Source: Clostridiaceae bacterium
Lineage (GTDB): Bacteria; Bacillota; Clostridia; Oscillospirales; Acutalibacteraceae
Reading direction: 5' to 3'
Assembly (NCBI GenBank): GCA_904501675.1
Contig: CAJGCL010000055.1
Span: 1 to 12,657 of the forward strand
Length of the DNA: 12,657 nt
Under the pieces are notes generated by a model, which was not told the origin of the DNA, made no database searches, and saw nothing but the letters and a program-made list of their open reading frames with translations. A program made the position numbers and the translations under genes. Each line of letters begins with the position of its first letter. Positions within the stretch are counted from its first letter, which is position 1. Positions 1 to 7,450 of the stretch are shown here, one piece after another.

Positions 1-2265
1 ATTTTTGAAACACTCCCTGAAATTTTCTGGGATTTGAAAAACAGTGCACCATCAATTCACCGCTACCGCTACCATGATTTTATTGCGGAGCTTTTTGCAC
101 AGTCCTTTGCAGATACAGTAGGCAAATGGTGCGGTGAAAACGGAATTGCGCTTACAGGTCATATGATGGAAGAGCCTACGCTCCATAGCCAGACTGCCGC
201 TTTAGGTGAAGCAATGCGTTCCTACAGAAGCTTCCAGCTTCCAGGTATTGACCTTCTTTGCAACAGCCACGAATTCACAACCGCAAAACAAGCTCAGTCT
301 GCTACACATCAGTACGGCTATGAAGGTGTGCTTTCCGAGCTTTATGGCGTTACAGGTTGGGATTGTAACTTTAAAACCTACAAGCATCAGGGCGATTGGC
401 AGGCAGCTCTCGGTATTACTGTAAGAGTTCCTCACCTTTCATGGTACGCTATGGCAGGCGAAGCAAAGCGCGACTACCCTGCTTCAATTTCATATCAATC
501 TCCTTGGTACAAGGAATATAAGGTTATTGAAGACCATTTCGCAAGAGTTAATACTGCCCTTACACGCGGTAAGCCGATTGTTAAGGTTGGTGTTATTCAT
601 CCCGTTGAAAGCTATTGGCTCCATTGGGGACCAAACGATAAATCCGCAATATTCCGCGATGGTCTTGATGAAAAATTCCTCTCCCTTACAGAATGGCTCC
701 TTACAGGTAGCGTAGATTTCAACTTTATCAGCGAAGCTCTTCTTCCATCACAATGCGAGAATGCATCTGCACCATTAAAGGTTGGTCAGATGGAATATGA
801 TACAATCATTGTTCCGGGTTGCGAAACCTTGAGAAGCTCTACACTGGAGCGTCTAGAAGCATTCAGAAAAGCAGGCGGGCGCCTTATCTTCTTAGGTGAA
901 GCACCAAAGCTCTGCGATGCAGTTGAGTCAGAAAAAGGTAAAGCTCTTTACGATATTTCCGAAAACTGTGATTTCACACGCTCTGCAATTATTACCGCTC
1001 TTGAAAGCGACAAGGTAGTAAATCTTCGCAAGGGTAATGGCGTGCTTTCAGATAACCTTATTTATCAGCTCCGTCAGGATGAAGATTGCAAATGGCTTTT
1101 CGTAGCACACAGCAAAGAGCCACATAACAGCCACATCGACAGAGGCGAGGATATCCGTATTACAGTTAAGGGTGAATATGGCGTTCTCCTTTACGACACA
1201 CAAAACGGCAACATCTACCCTGCCGATTATTCTCACAGAAACGGTAACACAATTATTGCTCAGCATATTTACGGCTACGATTCATTCCTTTATAAATTAG
1301 TTGATAAAAACAGCGTTGCTCCACAGAAAAAAGAAGTTTCATTCAACTGCGATGCAACTACAATTACAGGCCTTGTTGACTATAAGCTTTCAGAGGATAA
1401 CGTTCTCCTTCTTGATATGGCAGAGCACAAAATAGAGGGCGAAGCAGAATTTTCACCTAAGGAAGAAATTCTCCGCCTTGATAATATCTGCCGTAACAAG
1501 TTAGGTATTGAAGAGCGTGGTGGTGCAGAAACTCAGCCTTGGGTTTATGGCGAAAAAGCACCAATTTCAAAGGTAACTTTGCGCTACACAATCGAAAGCG
1601 AAATTGATTATGATGGCGCAATTCTTGCTCTTGAAGATGCTCAAAAAGCTGAAATCACTTTCAATGGTGCAAAGGTTGATAACACTTTTATTGAAAACTA
1701 TGTTGATATTTCAATATTTAAAGTTGCTCTTCCAAAAATTAACAAAGGTGTAAATGAGCTTATAATCACCTATCCATTCGGTGAAAGTGCAAGCCTTGAA
1801 AGCGTATTTGTATTAGGTAAATTCGGTGTTAAGGTAAATGGTACAAAATCTGTTATAACTGCCCTTCCCGAAAAAATCGGCTTTGGCGATATAACAACTC
1901 AGGGCTTCCCATTCTACGGCGGAAACCTTACATATAAAATACCTGTTCAGGTTAAAAACAATTGCCTTAATGTTGTGGCTTCCGACTTTATGGGTACGCT
2001 TATAGGTGCCGCTCTTGACGGTAAAGAAATCGGCAAAATCGCATATCCGCCATACCTTGCGCAAGCAGAAAATATTGAAAACGGCAACCATACACTTGAG
2101 CTTACGCTTTATGGTCATCGCTATAACACCTTCGGCCCTGTTCACCTTGTTAACGAAAAAGAAAGCTGGCATGGACCTGGCGCATGGAGAAGCGACGGCT
2201 TCAACTGGAGCTATGAATATGTATTACGCAAAATCGGTCTTATGAAAGCACCGGTTGTTGAATAA
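1..2265 (+). CDS. Large glycoside hydrolase-like protein, 5'-truncated by the window edge
   Basis: The reading frame is open from base 1, so the gene begins before the window; the TTG at 34 is not a credible start. There are 754 visible residues. The first ~190 look like the end of a TIM-barrel glycosidase core, with two conserved acidic patches: GHMMEEP (visible residues ~54-60) and LSELYG (~111-116, Glu at 113), which are candidate catalytic or ligand residues. Residues ~193-311 resemble the class-I glutaminase-like 'trimerisation' fold seen in GH42 and GH106 enzymes (YDTIIVPGCETL, then AGGRLIFLGEAP). The last ~250 residues look beta-rich, like galactose-binding or GH2-type sandwich domains. 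The overall order resembles GH106 alpha-L-rhamnosidases and related GH42-like proteins, recalled from family knowledge rather than searched. The adjacent, convergent fucI suggests a deoxyhexose-containing substrate, which is inference. Any signal peptide would lie upstream of the window. The exact sugar specificity is unknown. Confidence 0.7.
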   Translation: MFETLPEIFWDLKNSAPSIHRYRYHDFIAELFAQSFADTVGKWCGENGIALTGHMMEEPTLHSQTAALGEAMRSYRSFQLPGIDLLCNSHEFTTAKQAQSATHQYGYEGVLSELYGVTGWDCNFKTYKHQGDWQAALGITVRVPHLSWYAMAGEAKRDYPASISYQSPWYKEYKVIEDHFARVNTALTRGKPIVKVGVIHPVESYWLHWGPNDKSAIFRDGLDEKFLSLTEWLLTGSVDFNFISEALLPSQCENASAPLKVGQMEYDTIIVPGCETLRSSTLERLEAFRKAGGRLIFLGEAPKLCDAVESEKGKALYDISENCDFTRSAIITALESDKVVNLRKGNGVLSDNLIYQLRQDEDCKWLFVAHSKEPHNSHIDRGEDIRITVKGEYGVLLYDTQNGNIYPADYSHRNGNTIIAQHIYGYDSFLYKLVDKNSVAPQKKEVSFNCDATTITGLVDYKLSEDNVLLLDMAEHKIEGEAEFSPKEEILRLDNICRNKLGIEERGGAETQPWVYGEKAPISKVTLRYTIESEIDYDGAILALEDAQKAEITFNGAKVDNTFIENYVDISIFKVALPKINKGVNELIITYPFGESASLESVFVLGKFGVKVNGTKSVITALPEKIGFGDITTQGFPFYGGNLTYKIPVQVKNNCLNVVASDFMGTLIGAALDGKEIGKIAYPPYLAQAENIENGNHTLELTLYGHRYNTFGPVHLVNEKESWHGPGAWRSDGFNWSYEYVLRKIGLMKAPVVE

Positions 2266-2266
2266 C

Positions 2267-2310
2267 AAAAAAATATCCGCCCTGCCTATTGGCAGAGCGG
2301 AATTTTTATT
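2267..2310. terminator. Bidirectional intrinsic terminator between the glycoside hydrolase gene and fucI
   Basis: A 10-bp stem (2277-2286 with 2291-2300) encloses a 4-nt loop. It is flanked by an A-rich stretch and a T-run on both sides, so it can terminate either convergent gene. Read on the minus strand (end of fucI) the stem is continuous with one U-G wobble and is followed by ATATTTTTTT. Read on the plus strand the same position is a C-A mismatch, followed by AATTTTTATT, so termination should be stronger for fucI. Confidence 0.85.
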
Positions 2311-2317
2311 GTTTATC

Positions 2318-4114
2318 TTATTTGTACAATGGACCGTATGCTTCACAAGCGCGGAAGTCTGCGCTTTCAAGCTCCTGAGTACCGAATGCATTCCAGCAAG
2401 CTGGACGGAAGATTTTGTCTTCGTCAACGTTGTGCATTGAAACAGGAATACGGAGCATTGATGCAAGAGTGATGATATCTGCACCGATGTGGCCGTAAGA
2501 GATAGCGCCGTGGTTAGCACCCCAGTGATTCATTACCTCGTAAGCTGAAGTGAATGGACCCTTACCTGTAAGCTTTGGAGCAAACCATGTGCAAGGCCAT
2601 GTGTAGTCTGTTCTCTTCCAGATAATATCTGAAACTTCGTCAGGAAGTGCAACTGTGTAGCCTTCGCAAATCTGAAGTGTTGGTCCAAGACCCTTAACAA
2701 GGTTAAGACGAATCATTGTTGCAGGCATTTCAGCTCTTGTAAGGAAACGGCTTGAGTATCCGCCGCCACGGAAGTAACCATTATCAGCTGCGCACCATTC
2801 TGTTGCTGCGTTAATCTTGTTAACGTCGTCAGCTGTAACATCGTACCACTCTTTGATGATACCGTTGCCGTTTTCATCCTTAACCTCACCGCAAGCATCA
2901 AGACAGCAAGCACCTGAGTTGATAAGGTGAATAAAGCCCTTTGCTTCTGCAGCCTTACCCTCAAGATCATAGCCTGTAACTCTCTTTGTTGCTTCAGGGC
3001 TCCAGTATGTACGAACGTCTGCAAACATCTGAGGACGGTTTGTAAGGAGCTTCATAAGGAGCATGCTTACGCCGTTAAGAGTATCATTTTCTGTTGCAAG
3101 AACATATGGCTCGCGAACGCCGTTCCAGTCGAAGCTTGTGTTGAGAAGAGCTTCTGCAAAGTCTGCGTTTGGATAGAAGTCTGTCCACTGTCTCTGACCC
3201 TGGAAGCCTGCTGCGATAGCATTGTGGCCAACCATTTCTTCTTCGCAACCTGCAGGAAGATTCTTGTTGCCGTTCATAAGGTCCTTGATGATGCACATCA
3301 TCTTAACTGTGAACTCCCAATCCTTTTCCTTCTGCTCGTCGCTCTTTCTTACGAATTCAGGGTTCTTATCGAAGCCTTCTTTGCAGTTTTCCTTAACCCA
3401 TTTGTATGCTCTCTGATATTCTTCTTCGTCATAGATGCCCTCGCTCATTCGACGGATAATTTCTACCTCGTCAACTGATTCTACGCGCATACCGAGATAT
3501 TCCTCGAAGAAATCTGTATCAATTGAAGAGCCTGCAATACCCATGCAGATTGAACCAATCTGAAGATATGATTTGCCCTTCATTGTAGCTGCTGCAACTG
3601 CTGCTCTTGCAAAACGGAGAAGTTTTTCTTCAACGTCTGCAGGGATAGTTGTATCGTCAGCATCCTGAACGTCTTTACCATAGATACCGAATGCAGGGAG
3701 CCCCTTCTGAGCGTGTGCTGCAAGAACCGCTGCAAGGTAAACTGCGCCTGGACGCTCTGTTGCGTTAAAGCCCCAAACACCCTTGATTGTTAATGGATCC
3801 ATATCCATTGTTTCGGAGCCATAGCACCAGCAAGGTGTAACAGAAAGAGTAATCTGAACGCCTTCCTTCTGGAATTTGTTTGCGCAAGCTGCTGCTTCTG
3901 CAACTCTACCAATTGTAGTATCTGCAATAACAACCTTTACGGGCTCACCGTTTGAATATTTAAGGTTTTCTGTGAAAAGCTTTGCGGCTGATTTAGCCAT
4001 ATTCATTGTCTGCTCTTCGAGAGACTCACGAACCTTAAGAGGACCGCGTCTACCGTCGATAATAGGACGAATACCAATTACCGGATATTCACTGAGAAAT
4101 CTGTTCTCTGCCAT
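2318..4114 (-). CDS. fucI: L-fucose isomerase
   Basis: The 598-residue product matches the L-fucose/D-arabinose isomerase family (E. coli FucI is 591 residues). It converts L-fucose to L-fuculose in the cytoplasm using Mn2+, the first step of fucose catabolism. The three metal-binding and catalytic residues are in place: Glu342 in ATEND, Asp366 in FADVR and His530 in MNHWGANH, equivalent to E. coli Glu337, Asp361 and His528. The N-terminal PVIGIRPIIDGRRGPLKVRESLEEQ and the central SVTPCWCYGSETMDMD are typical of the family. The start is set by AAAGGATG about 10 nt upstream of the ATG. It converges on the glycoside hydrolase gene and has its own promoter. Fuculokinase and fuculose-phosphate aldolase genes are not in the window. 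Confidence 0.97.
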   Translation of the reverse strand: MAENRFLSEYPVIGIRPIIDGRRGPLKVRESLEEQTMNMAKSAAKLFTENLKYSNGEPVKVVIADTTIGRVAEAAACANKFQKEGVQITLSVTPCWCYGSETMDMDPLTIKGVWGFNATERPGAVYLAAVLAAHAQKGLPAFGIYGKDVQDADDTTIPADVEEKLLRFARAAVAAATMKGKSYLQIGSICMGIAGSSIDTDFFEEYLGMRVESVDEVEIIRRMSEGIYDEEEYQRAYKWVKENCKEGFDKNPEFVRKSDEQKEKDWEFTVKMMCIIKDLMNGNKNLPAGCEEEMVGHNAIAAGFQGQRQWTDFYPNADFAEALLNTSFDWNGVREPYVLATENDTLNGVSMLLMKLLTNRPQMFADVRTYWSPEATKRVTGYDLEGKAAEAKGFIHLINSGACCLDACGEVKDENGNGIIKEWYDVTADDVNKINAATEWCAADNGYFRGGGYSSRFLTRAEMPATMIRLNLVKGLGPTLQICEGYTVALPDEVSDIIWKRTDYTWPCTWFAPKLTGKGPFTSAYEVMNHWGANHGAISYGHIGADIITLASMLRIPVSMHNVDEDKIFRPACWNAFGTQELESADFRACEAYGPLYK

Positions 4115-4133
4115 AATTTGTCATCCTTTCGTA

Positions 4134-4147
4134 TGTACCAAAGTACA
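4134..4147. promoter_or_regulatory. 14-bp perfect palindrome in the fucI leader, operator-like
   Basis: TGTAC-CAAA-GTACA is a 5-bp inverted repeat with a 4-nt spacer. It lies about 10-23 nt downstream of the expected fucI transcription start. This position suits a repressor site that blocks transcript initiation or clearance, or a small hairpin in the leader RNA. It does not match the catabolite-repression (cre) consensus. The regulator is unknown and none is encoded in the window. Confidence 0.35.
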
Positions 4148-4163
4148 AAATATTACAGTTAAT

Positions 4164-4191
4164 AGTATATCACAAATATTATTCTTTTCAA
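4164..4191 (-). promoter_or_regulatory. Sigma-A type promoter for fucI
   Basis: On the minus strand there is a -35 box TTGAAA (4191-4186), a 16-nt spacer and a -10 box TATACT (4169-4164) preceded by TGA, an extended -10. The expected start of transcription is near 4157, giving a leader of about 43 nt before the fucI ATG. Confidence 0.8.
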
Positions 4192-4236
4192 TTATTATAA
4201 AGTAAAATTTTTCCGCCTGTTTATGTGGAAAATGAC

Positions 4237-4255
4237 AAAATCAAGCCTTGATTTT
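4237..4255 (-). terminator. Weak AT-rich hairpin across the pnuC stop codon
   Basis: An 8-bp inverted repeat (AAAATCAA/TTGATTTT) with a 3-nt loop overlaps the last codons and stop of pnuC, with T-rich sequence beyond it. Only one G-C pair supports the stem. A second small repeat (TTTTCC/GGAAAA, 4209-4232) follows. Either could end the pnuC transcript before the fucI promoter, but neither is convincing alone. Confidence 0.3.
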
Positions 4256-4939
4256 CCCTTGTTTCTGCGTTTTTCTCATTCTGCACCAGTTTATAAAGCC
4301 GTACAAATCGTTTACTAAAAACACGCAGAAGCAGACTATAACGGAAATGTAAGAGGTGTCTTCTTTTGTTGCCATTGCCCACATAACAATAAGAACTATA
4401 TCGTTAAAAGCGTAAGCAAGTGGGAAATAAGGTGTACGCATAAAAGTTAAATATGCGGCAAAAAAGGATGTTAATACAGAAATGGTGCTTGGCACAATAT
4501 TTGCTGTATTGAGAGCCGATAAAATATAATAGAACACTACTGTAACTACTGCGGTAAGCACTGCACCAACTATAAATATTTTTGGAGTTAATTCTCTTAC
4601 CTTTACTTGAGACTTGCTTTTTCCGTAAGGGTTTTTAAGCCAGGAAACTAAAGAAAACAGAGCCATGGGTGCGGTCATGCCCACATATGTAATCATTTCA
4701 CCGTAATACAAAAAGCTATATGATATTATTGCGTAAAGCACGCTGAAAATAATCATAAGAACATTGCCGAAAGGATTACCTTTAGCAAGGAAAATCAAGG
4801 ATGTTACGCCTATGAGAGAGGCTGTAAGCTTCATCCACCCCGAGCCGTCAAAAACGGCATAAAAAATACATATTACGGCAACGGAGCTTACCCACAACGC
4901 CTTTTCCCATTTCGTAAAATACGATAAATATTTTTTCAT
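4241..4939 (-). CDS. pnuC: Nicotinamide riboside transporter PnuC
   Basis: This 232-residue hydrophobic protein belongs to the PnuC family, which carries nicotinamide riboside across the inner membrane by facilitated diffusion for NAD salvage. Seven to eight membrane segments can be seen, roughly at residues 14-30, 36-52, 58-78, 84-100, 120-140, 150-166, 172-190 and 196-216. The conserved C-terminal NDLYGFINW (210-218) and the basic tail after it are typical of the family. Length is normal. AGGAG lies 5 nt upstream of the ATG and fixes the start. The gene follows glyA on the same strand with 100 nt between; no promoter is visible in that gap, so pnuC is probably expressed by read-through from glyA past the hairpin element at 4950-5033. 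PnuC-type relatives for other vitamins exist (PnuT for thiamine, PnuX for riboflavin), but the nearby nadABC operon favours nicotinamide riboside. Confidence 0.9.
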   Translation of the reverse strand: MKKYLSYFTKWEKALWVSSVAVICIFYAVFDGSGWMKLTASLIGVTSLIFLAKGNPFGNVLMIIFSVLYAIISYSFLYYGEMITYVGMTAPMALFSLVSWLKNPYGKSKSQVKVRELTPKIFIVGAVLTAVVTVVFYYILSALNTANIVPSTISVLTSFFAAYLTFMRTPYFPLAYAFNDIVLIVMWAMATKEDTSYISVIVCFCVFLVNDLYGFINWCRMRKTQKQGKIKA

Positions 4940-4949
4940 AATTTCTCCT

Positions 4950-5033
4950 AAAAAATAAGCATTCGTCTCACATCTTCAAAGACCTAACGATGTGAAAACG
5001 AATGCTTTTTTGCATTCACTACCCGGTGGCAGT
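4950..5033 (-). promoter_or_regulatory. Structured leader between glyA and pnuC; candidate attenuator or riboswitch
   Basis: In minus-strand order the element has a hairpin ACTGCC-ACCG-GGTAGT (5033-5018) and a directly abutting GAATGC-AAAAAA-GCATTC hairpin (5017-5000). It ends with a long hairpin whose arms are AGCATTCGT..TCACATC (5006-4989) and GATGTGA..ACGAATGCT (4974-4958) around a 14-nt loop. The second and third hairpins share the GCATTC strand, so they exclude each other. The long hairpin is followed by TTATTTTTT and then at once by the pnuC ribosome binding site. This is the layout of a transcription attenuator. It could also simply be the glyA terminator with leak-through. I do not recognise it as a known Rfam family. 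Confidence 0.5.
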
Positions 5034-5039
5034 TAATTT

Positions 5040-6296
5040 TTAATCTTTATAAAGCGGATACTTATCGCAAATTCTTGTAACGCCTGCGCGGATGTAGTCT
5101 GCACTGTTTTCGAAGTCTGTAGCGGCAAGCTTGATATATTCTGCAATATCAACCATATCCTGAGCTTCAAAGCCACGTGTTGTTACTGCTGCTGTACCGA
5201 TTCTTATACCGCTTGTAACAAATGGTTTTTCAGGCTCACGAGGAATAGAGTTTTTATTAACAGTAATATAAACCTCGTCAAGTCTGCGTTCAAGCTCTTT
5301 ACCTGTAATTCCAAGGCTTCTCAGGTCGAGGAGAAGAAGGTGGTTATCGGAACCGCCTGATACCATATCAACGCCCTGTGCTGCAAGTGCATTTTCAAGA
5401 GCCTTACAGTTAGAAATTATCTTCTTACCATACTCCTTGAACTCAGGCTTAAGAGCCTCACCGAAGCAGATTGCCTTAGCAGCAATTATATGCATAAGTG
5501 GTCCGCCCTGAATACCGGGGAATATAGCCTTGTTAACCTTCTTTGCGATTTCCTCGTCGTTTGTAAGGATAATACCGCCACGAGGACCGCGGAGAGTTTT
5601 ATGAGTTGTAGAAGTTACAACGTGAGCGTGTGGCACCGGTGATGGGTGAACGCCTGCGGCAACAAGGCCTGCAATATGAGCCATATCAACCATAAAGAGT
5701 GCGTCTACCTTATCTGCAATCTCACGGATTTTCTTGAAATCGATTGTTCTTGGATATGCAGATGCACCTGCAACAATCATTTTTGGCTTACATTCAATTG
5801 CTTTCTTTTCGAGAGCATCGTAATCAAGGAAGCCGTTATCGTCAACACCGTAGCTTTCGAAATTAAAATATGAACCGCTTACGTTTACAGGTGAGCCGTG
5901 AGTAAGGTGGCCACCGTCTGCAAGGCTCATACCAAGAACTGTATCGCCCGGCTGAAGAAGAGCAAAGTAAACACCAAAGTTTGCCTGAGAGCCTGAGTGA
6001 GGCTGAACGTTAGCATATTCGCAACCGAAAAGCTTTTTAAGCCTTTCAATAGCAAGGCTTTCTGCAATATCTACATATTCGCAGCCGCCATAGTATCTCT
6101 TTGATGGATATCCCTCTGCATATTTATTTGTAAAAATGCTACCGCTTGCTGCCATAACTGCTGCAGAAGCGTAGTTTTCGCTTGCAATAAGCTCAATATT
6201 TCTGCTCTGACGGAGCTGTTCTTTGCTGAAAGCCTCGAAAAGCTCGCTATCAGCATTTTTAAGGAAATCAAAATCCTTTTCAAGATAGGAATTCAT
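5040..6296 (-). CDS. glyA: Serine hydroxymethyltransferase
   Basis: The 418-residue product is a full-length PLP-dependent serine hydroxymethyltransferase. It interconverts serine plus tetrahydrofolate with glycine plus 5,10-methylene-tetrahydrofolate in the cytoplasm, the main source of one-carbon units. Visible landmarks are IELIASENY (34-42), NKYAEGYP (57-64), the glycine-rich PHSGSQAN (99-106), VDMAHIAG with Asp203 for the PLP ring nitrogen, the PLP lysine Lys233 in TSTTHKTLRGPRGG, and the carboxylate-binding Arg364/Arg366 region in SGIRIGTAA. A perfect AAGGAGG lies 8 nt before the ATG. It has its own promoter and is probably the first gene of a glyA-pnuC transcript. Nothing in the protein is unusual. 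Confidence 0.98.
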   Translation of the reverse strand: MNSYLEKDFDFLKNADSELFEAFSKEQLRQSRNIELIASENYASAAVMAASGSIFTNKYAEGYPSKRYYGGCEYVDIAESLAIERLKKLFGCEYANVQPHSGSQANFGVYFALLQPGDTVLGMSLADGGHLTHGSPVNVSGSYFNFESYGVDDNGFLDYDALEKKAIECKPKMIVAGASAYPRTIDFKKIREIADKVDALFMVDMAHIAGLVAAGVHPSPVPHAHVVTSTTHKTLRGPRGGIILTNDEEIAKKVNKAIFPGIQGGPLMHIIAAKAICFGEALKPEFKEYGKKIISNCKALENALAAQGVDMVSGGSDNHLLLLDLRSLGITGKELERRLDEVYITVNKNSIPREPEKPFVTSGIRIGTAAVTTRGFEAQDMVDIAEYIKLAATDFENSADYIRAGVTRICDKYPLYKD

Positions 6297-6337
6297 TTTT
6301 TCTGCCTCCTTGATTTAAAATTACAATAATCAAAATA

Positions 6338-6366
6338 ATAATACACTAAACTCCAACTTATTTCAA
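6338..6366 (-). promoter_or_regulatory. Sigma-A type promoter for glyA
   Basis: On the minus strand there is TTGAAA (6366-6361), a 17-nt spacer and TATTAT (6343-6338). Transcription should begin near 6331, giving a leader of roughly 35 nt. It is divergent from the nadA promoter, which lies about 80 bp away. Confidence 0.75.
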
Positions 6367-6447
6367 CAATAATGTGATAAATAGTCAATTTAATATTAAA
6401 ATAGAAAAGAAATATAAGGATAATTATATTTTTAGGAGTTTTTTATA

Positions 6448-6475
6448 TTGCTAATTCACAAAATAATGATATAAT
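6448..6475 (+). promoter_or_regulatory. Sigma-A type promoter for nadABC
   Basis: A -35-like TTGCTA (6448-6453), a 16-nt spacer and a perfect TATAAT (6470-6475) preceded by TGA form an extended -10 promoter. The expected start is near 6482, so the leader is about 47 nt. I looked for a NiaR- or NrtR-like operator here and saw no clear long palindrome; a small inverted repeat (6480-6486 with 6505-6511) lies at the very start of the transcript. Confidence 0.75.
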
Positions 6476-6528
6476 TACTATGAGTGATAATGTGAAAAAG
6501 TATGCGCTCATTTGAAAAGGTGATTTTT

Positions 6529-7446
6529 ATGGACACAATTCAATTGAAAAAAGAAATAGAAAGGCTCAAAAAAGAAACGGGTACAATTATTCTTGCCCAC
6601 ACATATCAGGAGCCTGATATTATAGATATAGCAGACGTTACAGGCGACAGCTTCTTTTTAAGCAAGAAGGCTGCTGAGCTCAAGGCAAAGCGCGTTGTAA
6701 TGTGCGGCGTTCGTTTTATGGCAGAAAGCGTTAAAATTCTTTCTCCCGAGACCGAAACAATTCTTCCTGTACCTTCTGCCACCTGCCCTATGGCTGAGCA
6801 GATTGCTCCCGAAAGAGTAAGAAAATATAAGGGGGAAAATCCTGACGCTCAGGTTGTTGCGTATATTAACACTACCGCCGCTCTCAAAGCAGAGTGCGAC
6901 GTTTGCGTAACAAGCTCTTCTGCTATTAAAATTGTTGATAAGCTTGATGCAGATAAAATTCTTTTCATTCCTGACCAGCATCTTGGCTCACATGTTAAAG
7001 AGAAGCTTCCTCATAAAAATATAATTCTCTGGGACGGCTACTGCCCTGTACACGCTCAGCTTACAAAGGAAGATGTTATAAATTGCAAGGCAAAGCACCC
7101 TGACGCAAAATTTGCGGTGCATCCCGAATCACCAAAAGAGGTTGTAGAGCTTGCAGATATGGTAGGCGCTACAAGTGAAATTATAAAATACGCAAAGGAA
7201 ACTCCCGGTGAGGTTATTATCGGAACAGAAAAAGGCGTTGTTGATTATCTGGCTCTTCACGAGGAAAACGGCAACCGCTTTATTCAGCTTTCTCCCGAAA
7301 AGCTTTGCTGCGAGGATATGAAGAAAATCTCATTAGAAGATGTTTATAAAGCAGTTATCGGTTCAGGCGGAGAAGAAATTACGCTCCCTGAAGATTTGAG
7401 ACAAAAAGCACTTATCAGTATTAATCGAATGTTGGAATTGGGGTAA
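6529..7446 (+). CDS. nadA: Quinolinate synthase
   Basis: NadA condenses iminoaspartate with dihydroxyacetone phosphate to give quinolinate, the second step of de novo NAD synthesis, using an oxygen-sensitive [4Fe-4S] cluster. The three cluster cysteines are visible: Cys86 in SATCPMA, Cys172 in GYCPVH and Cys261 in LCCEDMKK, with spacing like Thermotoga NadA. The substrate-binding HPE motif is at 198-200, and ILAHTYQ (21-27) is typical of the family. I set the start at 6529, giving 305 residues, because AAAAGGTGA lies just upstream and because the family begins at this point. The in-frame ATG at 6502 would add nine residues with no good ribosome binding site. It is the first gene of the nadABC operon, and 4 nt separate it from nadB. 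Confidence 0.96.
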   Translation: MDTIQLKKEIERLKKETGTIILAHTYQEPDIIDIADVTGDSFFLSKKAAELKAKRVVMCGVRFMAESVKILSPETETILPVPSATCPMAEQIAPERVRKYKGENPDAQVVAYINTTAALKAECDVCVTSSSAIKIVDKLDADKILFIPDQHLGSHVKEKLPHKNIILWDGYCPVHAQLTKEDVINCKAKHPDAKFAVHPESPKEVVELADMVGATSEIIKYAKETPGEVIIGTEKGVVDYLALHEENGNRFIQLSPEKLCCEDMKKISLEDVYKAVIGSGGEEITLPEDLRQKALISINRMLELG

Positions 7447-7450
7447 TAAT

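Noticed and set aside
34..36. TTG as the start of the glycoside hydrolase-like gene
   Set aside because: The frame stays open to base 1 with protein-like sequence, and the family has several hundred residues before this point, so the gene is truncated by the window.
2927..3478. 183-codon plus-strand frame inside fucI
   Set aside because: It is antisense to a complete, motif-verified fucI, has no recognisable protein family and no upstream ribosome binding site.
5012..5033. Tetrahydrofolate riboswitch fragment suggested by an ACCGG-like stretch near glyA
   Set aside because: It lies downstream of glyA rather than upstream, and the long conserved THF core is absent.
6502..6528. Upstream ATG for nadA
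   Set aside because: A good ribosome binding site lies just before the ATG at 6529, and the extra nine residues are not typical of NadA.
6297..6528. NiaR, NrtR or catabolite-repression operator between glyA and nadA
   Set aside because: I saw two promoters and one small inverted repeat, but nothing close enough to a known operator consensus to call.
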